A program made the translations under genes and the position numbers. A stretch of DNA of 26,516 nt. Origin: Botryococcus braunii. Its lineage: Eukaryota > Chlorophyta > Trebouxiophyceae. The notes below the pieces were generated by a model. The model did no database searches and had not been told where the DNA came from. It was given only the letters and a program-made list of their open reading frames with translations. Each line of letters opens with the position of its first letter. The stretch's first letter is position 1. Of this stretch, positions 1 to 10,120 are shown piece after piece. Where the stretch lies: the NCBI GenBank assembly GCA_002005505.1, contig KV908803.1:6223-32738 (forward strand). The letters are read 5' to 3'.

Positions 1-39
1 TCTCTCTCTCTCTCTCTTCTCTCTTTCTCTCTTCTTCTT

Positions 40-97
<58 letters not shown>

Positions 98-162
98 TGT
101 GTGTGTGTGTGTGTGTGTGCGCGTGCCTGCGTGCGTTCGTGTCTGTGTGTCTTTGTCTCGCC
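1..162. repeat. (CT)n-(GT)n compound microsatellite
   Basis: A pyrimidine (CT/CTT) run at 1-44 passes directly into a (GT)n run at 45-119, then into GC-interrupted GT and CT/C runs. It lies in the intron before the first visible exon of the oxidoreductase gene (acceptor at 303-304), on the sense strand. Open frames through it encode only Cys-Val repeats and are not genes. Confidence 0.95.
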
Positions 163-304
163 CTCCCTCCCTCCCACTCTATTCCCCCCCCCTCTCTCGT
201 CCATGTTCGTTATGTCTCAATCTTGTATGAAGAACAACTTTACAAGGTGAATGATCTGTATCATTCTTTGCTAACTTCGAATGTGGCTGGCGAGCATGTC
301 GCAG

Positions 305-3207
305 GGCAGAGGAGTGAGGTGGGCTGTTGCTGGACGAAACTTGACCAAGCTAGAGAAGTTGAAAGTCGACCTTGCTGAGATCAACAGTTCTGTATCAGTA
401 TGTCCTCGAAGCTCTCATCACCTTGGGCACAGAAACTAGGACCTCTGTATCTGTCTTCTGTGTGCATGTCATTTATGCATGTTTCTGAGACTGTCAGCAG
501 GATGTGGATATTCCCAAGACTGTATCCGCATCAGTTTGAAAATGTCTCTTAGCGTTACCAGGTTGTTTTCTCTACTTTATGATGGCACAGGGAACACATA
601 AACTCCAATTGCCCATGATTTATGTAAATCTTAACATTGTTGCATACAGTACAAGCAAATTCCAAACCACCATGCAGCCCTTCATCCCCAGTGTTTATAC
701 CTCCACACAGTCAATCAAGTGCAGTTGCGGCTACACACCCCACAGGCACGCATACAGCGAAAGGCACATGGTTTTGGGATGGAGTTGAAGATGTTATTAT
801 GATTCAATTAAATAAGGTAAAGGCTGTGGCTTGAGGGCATCTTTGAGAGTTAAAGATCTAGCTGTGGTGGGCTGGTTGAGAAAGATCAAACAGTCAGAAA
901 TGCTATAATCAAGGAGTTTTGTTGCTCAACTCAATGGAGCAGAGTATCTCTGGAGGTCCATCAGCCACAATGATGCAGGAGGTGACGCATGTTCGCCATG
1001 AGTGATTGAGGAGGATGCTATGGCGGTGCAGGAAGTTCCGATTCTACAAGCAACGCTGGATGATCCTGCTTCTCTTGTGGCCTTAACACAGAAAACAAAG
1101 GTGGTGGTGTCCACAGCCGGCCCATATGCCCAACTGGGAACCCAACTTGTGGATGCTTGTGTCAAGGGAGGTGCTCATTATTGTGACATAACAGGTAAAG
1201 CTACAACCAAGCTGCTTTGGTGATGAGGCCTGTTCCAAAGGGGTTTGACCTCATCCTGCAGATGTTAACAGTCAGCTAGTTGCCTGTTTCGGCAGAGTCA
1301 GGATTAGTACTTGTTTGAGGCCCTGTCTAGCACAGATCCTTTTGGCACTGTGCCTTCGTTGACGAGATGACATACGAGAATGGCGAATGAATCTTAAAGG
1401 CATGGATAGAGAAGACCATGGAACACAGGAGTGAGTCTTGGGACAGATTTGAAAGGGAGAGGAGGGGAAGAGGTGTGAAAAATGGTTCCTTGAAGTCAAA
1501 GGGGGCTGGGCTGCTGGCAGACCAGGGCTTAATCACCCGTGAATTTATCATTTGCAAGCCTCAAGCCATGTTGCTCTCCTGCATTATTTGTTGTTCTGCC
1601 AGCTGTGAGCAGTGGCTGACAGCGTGCTGTGGGCTGGTTTGCAGCGGAGGTGGGGTGGATGCTGGATATGATTAGGACATATGAGACGGCTGCCCTGGAG
1701 AAGGGGGTCTGCATTGTGCATAATTGTGGATACGATTCCATCCCCTCTGATTTGACCGCCTTTTTTGCTGCAAAGTTCATACAGGAAGAGCTCAACAGGT
1801 GGGATATACTTTTGAGTCTTGTTACCTGCCGTTTGTGCATTTCACCATTGTGCATTCCTGATGTGCATTCCTGATGTGCATTCCTGCTGGCTGCGATGAC
1901 ACTGCGGGAGTCTGATGCAGGTTTTAGGTTTATTTGCACTAGCGCGGGTGTTTGTTGGGTCCTCTATACACTGTCCACTGATTAGTATGCAGCTGTTAGT
2001 GTTGTGTGTATGTAGGTAGTCAGGGATTTGTACACTCAGTTTGAGGGGCCTGCCCCCCTGTCGTGCCTGGTCGTGCACTAATGCGAATACGCGCGGGCTT
2101 GAGTGCGCGAGCATATGTGCATTTGTGGGTGTGTGTAAGGTGGGGAGCGAGGGAGAGAGATGGAAAGAGAGGGGGGGCGGGGAGGGAAGGGGGGATGGGA
2201 GAAGTGGAGGGCTGGGGACGAGGAGCAGATTTTGGGTGGTTCTGTGCATATGCCGTCATGTCTTCTGCAAGATGCATGGCACACACTCTCCCAGGCTTTT
2301 GATAAAAGTATAACATGAGCCTGCGAATGACTACAGCATGCCTGCGGTGATCTGAGTCCTTGTTCGGGATTTAAGGGGTGCATTGACATTTAAATCTGGG
2401 TCCGTTCATGTCGGTGTGTTCACCTGGAAGCCGGTTCTGGTGGTGCAGAGAGGCAGGCCACATGGACATGGTCACTAAAGGGCAGGGTGGCTTCAGCGGC
2501 GGAACCATAGCTAGCGGCTTTGGCATGCTTTTTGACGTGAGTTGCCCTTCTCACATGATTTGATATATGTACTTTCAAACAGGTGAAGGATTGCAAGTGT
2601 GAGTTTTTCCGATCAAACACACTGGTGTCGATTGCAGCCAGCGGGACATAAACATGCTGCCCTACACGTGGAATGATGTGTTTGGGCATTGGTTTTTTGG
2701 GTGAATGACAATGTTTGATCAGATTTGACCGCGTTTCTACACCTCCAGTACTTGCCTGCTGAGGGGTTGGGGCATCTGGCGGGGAGCTTGAGACCTCCCA
2801 CACTTTGTGTGTCATACTCTGTCTATCACACTTTGCCTGTCACACTCTGTCTATCACACCCCCTGTCACACTATGTTGTGTGTGATTGTCGTATGCTGTC
2901 AATGGCTGGCGCCGTGAGGAAAGACGCGGTGTAACTGGGGCGAGAGTCCTTGCATGTTGGGGTGGTACATAAGATGGGCCGGTTGTATTGCATGAAGTAG
3001 GGGGTTGAGGTGAGGTTTGAGACCGGTGCAAAATGCTTTTTCCTGAAAGCATCGGACAGATTTCGTGCCAAGCCCCTTAAAGTGGATTGCCATGCATGGA
3101 TGGTTTGCAAAGATGGCATGCTGATGGCCCTGTGTGATGTAGTGAGTAGGCAATACTTACAGTATGAGTTCTGTCCTGACCTATTGCCTGTTGACAAGGG
3201 CTTTCCC

Positions 3208-3289
<82 letters not shown>

Positions 3290-3339
3290 CCTCCCTCCCT
3301 CCCTCCCTCCCTCCCTCTCTCCCTCCCCCTCCCTCTCTC

Positions 3340-3387
<48 letters not shown>

Positions 3388-3418
3388 TGTGGGTGTGTGT
3401 GTGTGTGGCTGTGTGTGG

Positions 3419-3487
<69 letters not shown>

Positions 3488-3540
3488 GTGGTGGGGGCCA
3501 CTCTCTGTCTCGACCTTTGTGTGTGTGCACGTGCGGGCGG

Positions 3541-3613
<73 letters not shown>

Positions 3614-4958
3614 GGGGGGGGGGTGGGTGGTTTTGGCTTACATCCTTTCAGCACGTCCCCATCCCATGTGAGTGCCTGTGGAGTGTGGAGGCCTTCCTGT
3701 AGTCATCTGCTGCCGTGCTAGATGGGTTCTGTCATGCAGACCTACACATACAAGCATGATATGTGTTATTTTAGTGATGAAAGTATGGAACAGGAATGTG
3801 TTATTGATGGGTTTTGGAGATGGGACAGCAACCGAAGGCCGTTCTGCGCGAGGTTAGCCAGCCGTACTGCCTTGTACCGCCGGGGCTCCCGCGGGGCAGC
3901 GACCCCCCGGACTCCTGGAACGCGCAGTGGGTTCCGCCATACGGGCAGTGGGCTGCGCCGGGGGTCATGCAGTTTGTCAATGCGCCAGTCGTGCGGAAGA
4001 GTGCCGCGCTGCTAGGTTACGGTATGTAATGCCTGCAGTTTTCCTGACTCTGCCACTGTAATGTGCCATTGTACTGCACAACTGTATTTCCTGTACCTGC
4101 ACATGTGCACGGTGTGTGTACCTCCTGACCGTGCCACTCTGCTGTGTGCCACTGTACCTCCTGCATGTGCATGGTAATTCCTGAATGTGCCACTCTACTG
4201 TGCCCTTGGTCTTCCTGCATGGGTATCGAAATTCCTGAGCAGACCCGTCTGCTGTGGCCACTGTACTTCCTGCACGTGCATGGTAAGTCCTGAACGTGCC
4301 ACTGTACTTCCTGCACGTGCCACTGTGCTTAAGCAGCTGCTTCTCACTCCTGAGAGCAACTGGCCTAGGGCATGCACATGCGTGAGCTTGCGTTCCTTGG
4401 AGGGGGCCTGATATTGTCATTGATTTGATAGAGTGGCTGCCTCTGGCGAAAACAAAAGGGCAGCTGTTTTCACACACCAGGACTAAAAGTCCATCTGAAG
4501 GGACCTTTTCATGTACAAGGCTGCTGAGGAGCGATGCTGTTTGTACAGGATCACATTTCGGATACAAGGAGTTTGCACACGTGCCTGGCTACATTGTTGC
4601 GGTGCCTTTGGTGGCCATGGCAAGGTTCCTGTTTTGGGTCTTCATCACCTTCAAATCGATTCGGCGATGGGTGATGCGCCAGGTCCCCCAGCAAGGGGAG
4701 GGGCCCTCCAGGACGGTCATGAAGAAAGGGTGCGCCCAGCAACCCTTGATTGCCTTCATCCTCCCCATCTTTGTTGCTCCTGCCCAGAACCCAGGGACTA
4801 AGACGGTTGGCCAGTGCGTCAGATTGGAGAGGGGGGGGGGGGCGACTAAGGCTTGTGCTTCTGGCTGAGACAACTTGGTACTTTGGATTTGAAGAGAGTG
4901 CATTGCTCTGCTGGGGAAGGTCGACTTCAGTTGTGTCCCTAGGAATATTTAGGTATTC

Positions 4959-4996
<38 letters not shown>

Positions 4997-5359
4997 GGGG
5001 GGGGGGGGGTGGGGGGCGAGACCTTTGATTCATGTGTGCTTGAAGAAGAGTTCAAACAGCAGCCACGCAACCTGCTTCTGTCCCCAGGACTTCGTGCCTC
5101 AATGTTATATGCCCCCCTTGAACCCGCGGTACGCCGGCCTTGGGCACACCCCCCCACACACACACCCACACACATGCGCATGTGTGTATCACGCACGCAC
5201 AGGCACACACACGCATGGGCGGGCGCGAGCGCGCAGGCAAGCAGGCATGCATAGGCACCTAACTTTCCGTTCTCCCCCTCTCACACCCTCCCCCCCCCCC
5301 CTCTCCGCGCGCGCACGTGGACACATAAGCACCCACCCACCCCCAACCCCCCCCCCCCC

Positions 5360-5415
<56 letters not shown>

Positions 5416-6977
5416 CAGAGAGTCGTGCTACGCACTCTTAAAATCTCTACGTAATCCTCTCTCTTCTCCTCTATTGTTAAACACACACGCTGCCCGCCCC
5501 GCCCCCTGAACACACATACACACTAGGTGGGAGAGGTGGAAAGGAGGGGTGTAGGAGTAATGTTTAGCAGAGGAGGTACTTGAGGGGGTGAGAGGGGAAA
5601 ATGCGTGGCAGCTAGATGGGATGAGTGCTGTAAGAAAATGACAGAGGCTTTATTAATCAGGTCTCTAAGGCGTTTGCAATATTGTGTCAGGACCTTTGTA
5701 CTGCTGTGAGCATCTGTATTCACATACGTACCAGCACTGTCTGCCTTCACCAAGATTTTACTGTGGCTCAGTGAGCTGGCATACACATGAATATAACTGT
5801 TCCACCCCAAGCTTGGCCATTGAAGGTCACACGAAGAAGCCGTCTTCTTTTTGAGTGTGTTCAGCGTGTGTGTAACGAATGCTTGTAACGTAAGCAGGGA
5901 AGACCGAAAGTGAGTTGCACGGTGCAGGTTCTGGCGCCACCTGTGTTATGCCCAAGTACATGATTCCACACCCAAGGAGGCCGGCAAGGGGAAGGCAAGC
6001 AGCACGGTTTTAGTGGAGTCCGAGCACCGGCATGCAGACCCTGGCTATCTGTCCACCTCTCGCCTGGTGTTGGAGTCAGCCCTATGCCTTGCTCTAGAGG
6101 TATCCCTGGCTTCCATCATAGCGGTGTGACCAACTTGGCAATTAAAGAGGCTGCGTGTTGCACAAGTAACGGGAGTTTGCAATTACAGAAGAGTGTGGGT
6201 TGGCTAGCTGCGGTTTGTATTTTCCATAGGCTGCTGTTAATCCTGGACCCGCCCATCATCACTGAGAAGCAGGATCTTTGCCCGCCCTAGGGGACCCTGC
6301 TAATTTCAGTGTTTGAAAGCTTCACACTGTTGCCCTGGGGCTTTAACATGGCCGTGGGGCCTGCAGCAGAGATCTGAGTTTCATTAAGGTCTGGGGTCTG
6401 GGAGTAATACGGTTTGGGATCTGGGCTTCTGTTACACCTGCTGTTCTCATGAACTAGAACAGTGGATGTTTCAAACAGGCAACTTAAAAGTTCCCATGAA
6501 AGCAGGCCCTTGCATAGTTGCCGATGTGCTGTGTGTCAAATGAGAAAAGAGTGTTGCATGGAATAACTTGTTATGGAAGCAGCATAGTGGTAGAACGCAG
6601 TAACCTGGTGTGAAGAGTTACAGTGTCGAGCAGTAGATCCAGATTATCTGGATTTTGCATGCGTGGGGCAGAAGAGCTGATGGGTCGATGAACATGTGGA
6701 GGTTCCTGCTGTACCTACGTTGTCGTCATATCTTCTGATAGTCCTTCACCTTGCTTACACGGACTTAGACAGGCCGCTGCCATCGTGACCGTCTGTCACT
6801 TCCGTGCAGGGAGAGAGGAGGAACGAGTTGGGGTGCCAAATGGCGGGATTTCCAACGCCAGCTGCAGCTTTCGGGAAGGTGCTGATTGAGCGCTTGCGAA
6901 AGGCCGGCGTCACATTCCGGATCAAGAGCATTGACGGTGTCCCTTACCAGCTTAAACCGGGGAGCTTTTATGCTTGA
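305..6977 (+). CDS. SCCPDH: Saccharopine dehydrogenase-like oxidoreductase, 5'-partial, 8 exons
   Basis: Exons read by eye: 305-397, 1032-1194, 1645-1798, 2449-2536, 3829-4021, 4549-4729, 5928-6099, 6810-6977 (stop TGA). They sum to 1212 nt (403 residues plus stop) and every phase matches across every junction. Family marks in the visible protein: WAVAGRN (6-12), D-DPASL (42-46), AGPY (60-63), YCDIT (81-85), CGYDSIPSD (113-121), [12 protein letters not shown] in exon 4, [20 protein letters not shown] in exon 5, GEGPS in exon 6, ADPGY and ESALCLALE in exon 7, and FPTPAAAFG in exon 8. The N-terminal dinucleotide-binding GATGFTG segment is missing and must lie left of the window. CTAAC at 271-275, about 30 nt before the 304 acceptor, is a good branch point. 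The usual Gly after DIT is Ala here, made by a GCG codon split by intron 2. In this family the fold binds NAD(P); the true substrate is generally unproven, so lysine metabolism should not be assumed. Confidence 0.9.
1851..1889. repeat. 13-bp tandem repeat, three copies
   Basis: The unit TGCATTCCTGATG occurs at 1851-1863, 1864-1876 and 1877-1889 (last copy with one change). It lies in intron 3 of the oxidoreductase gene, 52 nt after the donor at 1799. Confidence 0.9.
3211..3623. repeat. (CT)n-(CCCT)n-(GT)n-(G)13 compound microsatellite
   Basis: A (CT)n tract (3211-3284) is followed by CCCT/CT runs to 3342, interrupted (GT)n to about 3484, a 56-bp unique spacer, (GT)n at 3543-3610 and a run of 13 G. 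It sits in intron 4 of the oxidoreductase gene, 205 nt before the 3' splice site at 3828. Several long open frames cross it on both strands but encode only Ser-Leu, Cys-Val, His-Thr or Arg-Glu repeats. Confidence 0.97.
4051..4335. repeat. Degenerate minisatellite in intron
   Basis: Imperfect repeats built from GTGCCACTGTACTTCCTGCA and CGTGCATGGTAATTCCTGAA-like segments recur roughly every 40-60 bp in intron 5 of the oxidoreductase gene. The clearest copies are at 4155-4200 and 4257-4325. The repetition keeps minus-strand frames open and explains the 196-codon antisense ORF there. Confidence 0.75.
4961..5016. repeat. T35-G14 homopolymer pair
   Basis: Thirty-five T (4961-4995) are followed at once by fourteen G (4996-5009), one T and six more G. 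It lies in intron 6 of the oxidoreductase gene. Exact lengths may be unreliable because such runs are hard to sequence. Confidence 0.9.
5347..5414. repeat. (C)n-(CA)n microsatellite
   Basis: A C run (5347-5362) is followed by about 26 CA units in intron 6 of the oxidoreductase gene. CA-rich and C-rich patches also precede it from 5150. This is the only long intronic block in the window with CA, rather than GT, on the sense strand. Confidence 0.95.
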
Positions 6978-7253
6978 GCTGCCGTAGCTGCTGGTGTGAG
7001 TAGGGAGCGCATGTGTGTATTCTCTGATTGCGACTCATGCTGAATGGAGAACAAAAGAATTACTGGAAGGAGGCTTTTGGGGGGGGGGGGGGGGGCTGGT
7101 TGTCCACATGGGCTCTGCATCGCTGCGCTAAGCGCCTTCTTTTGGCTCAAAAATATATGGAAGCTTGTCCCCGCTCATTACCAGCCAAAGGTATCGATTT
7201 AGTTTCCCATGTATAGGATTGGGACAACATCTTGTAGTTGATTCTTATCATGT

Positions 7254-7258
7254 TGTAA
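7254..7258 (+). terminator. Candidate poly(A) signal TGTAA for the oxidoreductase gene
   Basis: TGTAA occurs 277 nt after the oxidoreductase stop codon. TGTAA is the usual poly(A) signal of chlorophyte algae (established knowledge). Assigning it to this transcript is inference, because the pentamer is common by chance. Confidence 0.3.
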
Positions 7259-7724
7259 GATAGCCACTTCTGTCAAACATTACGAAGCTTTTATGTGAGC
7301 CAGTTATTGTTCAAGCTGTGCATAATGGGCTGGCAGTGACTTGTTTGCCAGTTGCATATGTGGTAACCGCTTGAAGTCGCCGATTTATTTCGTGCACGAA
7401 AGTCCAAAATCCATTCGTTCATGAGCATATGGTCAGCTATCTGCATAAGGATATGCGGTAAACTATCCCCAGTGCAGACAGAACAGAACCTTAATGGCTT
7501 GCGGTTATGATCTCCTGCCCCTGTCTGCCTGTCTCTGGAAAATGTGAAGAAAAATGAATTGGAGAGAGTAGGAATATTCTCCTGCCCCTGTCTTCAGAAG
7601 ATGTAAAAAGGTCAATACTGAATTTGGCAGATCAAAATTACAGTAAATTAAACAGTGTGATAGCGAAGTAATTCACCCATGAAAAGTTTGGGTTGCAATT
7701 AGCTTTCGAGAAAATCCGGAGACA

Positions 7725-7811
<87 letters not shown>

Positions 7812-7905
7812 CTCTCCCCCATGCTCGAGAGAGAGTGAGAGAGAGTGTGTGTGTGTGAATGTGTGTGTGTGTGTGTGTGCGTGTGTGTGTGTGCGTGCCC
7901 CTGCA

Positions 7906-7964
<59 letters not shown>

Positions 7965-7985
7965 CTGTGTGTGACTGACTGTGTG
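7725..7985. repeat. (CA)n-(GA)-(GT)n compound microsatellite
   Basis: A (CA)n tract (7725-7812) is followed by CT- and GA-rich sequence and then an interrupted (GT)n tract (about 7845-7973). CA followed by GT is an imperfect inverted arrangement that could fold into a long hairpin. It is intergenic; frames through it are low-complexity artefacts. Confidence 0.95.
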
Positions 7986-9680
7986 CGCGAGCGTGCGACA
8001 CCTGAAACGAAGCTTTGAGAAAGCGCATCATACATGGAAGTTGTAAAATGGAGTGGCTGGCTGGCATGTCCCAGTCTTGGACCAGTATTGTGTGTCAACA
8101 TGAGCACGCAATCCTACCTCAACTGGCACCCCCTTTTTCTGGATGGAGCCGATTGAGAGATGTTGCACTTCGTGGGTTGGTATTGACTGCTTTTTGGTCA
8201 TGATTTTGAGATTCTAACAAGCTTATATGAATTACGACTCCATGCTCTGCTTCTTCATTCGCTTCTGCTGGTAATGAAGCATTAAGGCTTGCGAACTCCC
8301 AATTGGCAGGCCCTAGAATGTTGTACCAAAGTGTGTTAATCTTCCAACTGTCCGTCCTCAAGACCTGCAGGTAACATACAAAAGCAACAAATTTCAGTGA
8401 TCTTTACTGATTTAATCATTTAGAATAAATCAAGAGGACCTCAAAAGTCTGTGACAGTTTTCTTTGTCCAAGAAACGCATGCATACCATTATCCAAGAAA
8501 GGCATACATAGTGTAAGCAAAATCAGGGTTGGGATTGTTGAACTTGGTGGGTACTGCTTTGCATTGAACCCCAACCCATATGTTTAAATATTGGTCCAAG
8601 CTTGCCCCTGACCACAGCGTCATCTTTGTAAACCTATTCTCAAAGTAATGTGCAGGGCAGCCGGACAATAATGATGGCCATCTATTTTCCAATTAGAAAA
8701 GTGCACCCTAGCCCAATTCCTGCGCAGGTATCCCACTCAATAGTAAGCTTTAGGGCATTGTCAAAAGCTGGGCGACCCTTACATGCCCCTAGAAGTCATT
8801 CAATGAAAAATTGCATAAGACTCTATGTAGGATGGTAAGTACGGTTGATATGAGGAAGGTAAGTAGGTGCTCGATGATCTTGTGTGTTGATACTGCAGTC
8901 GCAGCAATAGTGCTCTAATCCCCCTTCTTCTTCTCCCCCTGTGTATAAAGTGTTGTACACTTCTTTAATTCTTCCACTGTTAATAACAATTGAGGGTATT
9001 CGAACTTATTTTTGGGGTCACCCAGAAAGTCGTGACCTTCTAACCTCGAACCCGATTTAGTCTTTACAGGTTCCCTTCAAGGACATCCTATCATTTATCA
9101 TCTGCAGGGCGTTTCTGGTATGGAATCATCTACAGTCACTTTGGGGTAGCATGCGCATGAGATCTGCCTGCGGCCACGTACCCTCGCTGTTACGTCACAC
9201 GCCCTTTGTTTGCCTTGCACAGGAATGCACATCACAGCAGCCCTACGACGGTTGCTAAAGGAAAAGGAAGTACTTCGCCAGTCCCCAAGTTGCAGTGGGG
9301 GTCCCAGACTTGCTGCTAAAACCTTGTTATCCAAAACTCTCTCTGCGATGAGCCTTGGACCCCAGGGATACTGAGGTCAGCCAATAATTCTGATTTAAAA
9401 AATATCCGCATAACATCCATTTTAAGAAAGGAAAACGTAAGAAATCCAGGGGAACTTTACGGGTTTGGAAAAGGGACAACGCTGTGGCGTGGAATGGGCA
9501 ACGAAATGCAACCTTCGCAGAATACTGTACATCACTGTCTCAGTGGCCACTTCTGTGACGGTGTACCCAAGCAGACCACACAACATCAGGCCCCCTGCTG
9601 TTCGCACTACATTCATCGTCTGACTGATCTTAAGGACTGGGGTCGCAAGTTGCGACTCGCAACGGTCTAAGACACAGTGG

Positions 9681-9983
9681 TCACAATCTGTAAGACGCCC
9701 CCCTAAAAAATACGCAGGTCCACTTCTTCAAATCCTTATGTACCGTATGATGGAAAGGAAGACAAACGTGAACAGCAAGCAACGAGGTTGAGGTATACGA
9801 GTTCTCTGATGTCATTTGCAGCGGTTCCCCCTTTACATCAGGTACAATATCCCGCTCGTAAGTCACGAGTCGTGACGCATCCGATTGGAAAGACACGCTG
9901 AACCGGGATTCATGTCGCTGGACCATCACAGCTCGAGTCCATAAGGGCTGATCATTTACAGTGCTTACTGGTGCTCTATCCAT
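9681..9983 (-). CDS. Hypothetical minus-strand ORF, divergent from the Lys/Glu-rich gene
   Basis: A minus-strand frame stays open from 10127 to 9681; its first ATG is at 9983 (MDRAPVSTVNDQPLWTRAV...). A GTAAAG donor-like site follows the residues DIVPD, so a real exon might end near 9839. The composition (QRHESRFSVSFQSDASRLV) looks protein-like, and the position would give a head-to-head pair with the gene at 10121. I recognise no family, and an ORF of this length is expected by chance about once or twice in a window this size. It is listed as a possibility only. Confidence 0.2.
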   Translation of the reverse strand: MDRAPVSTVNDQPLWTRAVMVQRHESRFSVSFQSDASRLVTYERDIVPDVKGEPLQMTSENSYTSTSLLAVHVCLPFHHTVHKDLKKWTCVFFRGASYRL

Positions 9984-10120
9984 GATCTTTGCTGCCTTGA
10001 GTTTGCGGGCATTGTGCTCCTGCACGGCCACTTCAATCGCTTGCTTTTCTGTCGTCCCTCCCCGTGGCCGCCACAGTGCACAGGGAAGCCCATTAACCAC
10101 CAGGATAGCTTGCGATAGCA

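Larger units (their letters stand above)
6978..10120. other. Gene-poor interval between oxidoreductase and Lys/Glu-rich gene
   Basis: About 3.1 kb in which I recognise no gene on the + strand. It holds the 3' flank of the oxidoreductase gene, a G run at 7080-7095, a (CA)n/(GT)n block, two short duplicated phrases (CTCCTGCCCCTGTCT near 7512 and 7580; TCCAAGAAA-GCAT near 8467 and 8491), and several minus-strand ORFs of 60-150 codons that I cannot match to any family. Confidence 0.6.

Noticed and set aside
3010..3721. Long open frames of 108-230 codons through 3010-3721, both strands
   Set aside because: They are translations of (CT)n and (GT)n arrays (Ser-Leu, Cys-Val, His-Thr, Arg-Glu dipeptides) inside an intron; dinucleotide repeats lack stop codons in most frames.
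3977..4567. 196-codon minus-strand frame with repeated HVQEVQW-like peptide
   Set aside because: It reads the intronic minisatellite backwards and overlaps two well-supported exons of the oxidoreductase gene in antisense.
5523..5810. 95-codon minus-strand frame in intron 6 of the oxidoreductase gene
   Set aside because: Length is within chance expectation, no motif, and no splice partners seen.
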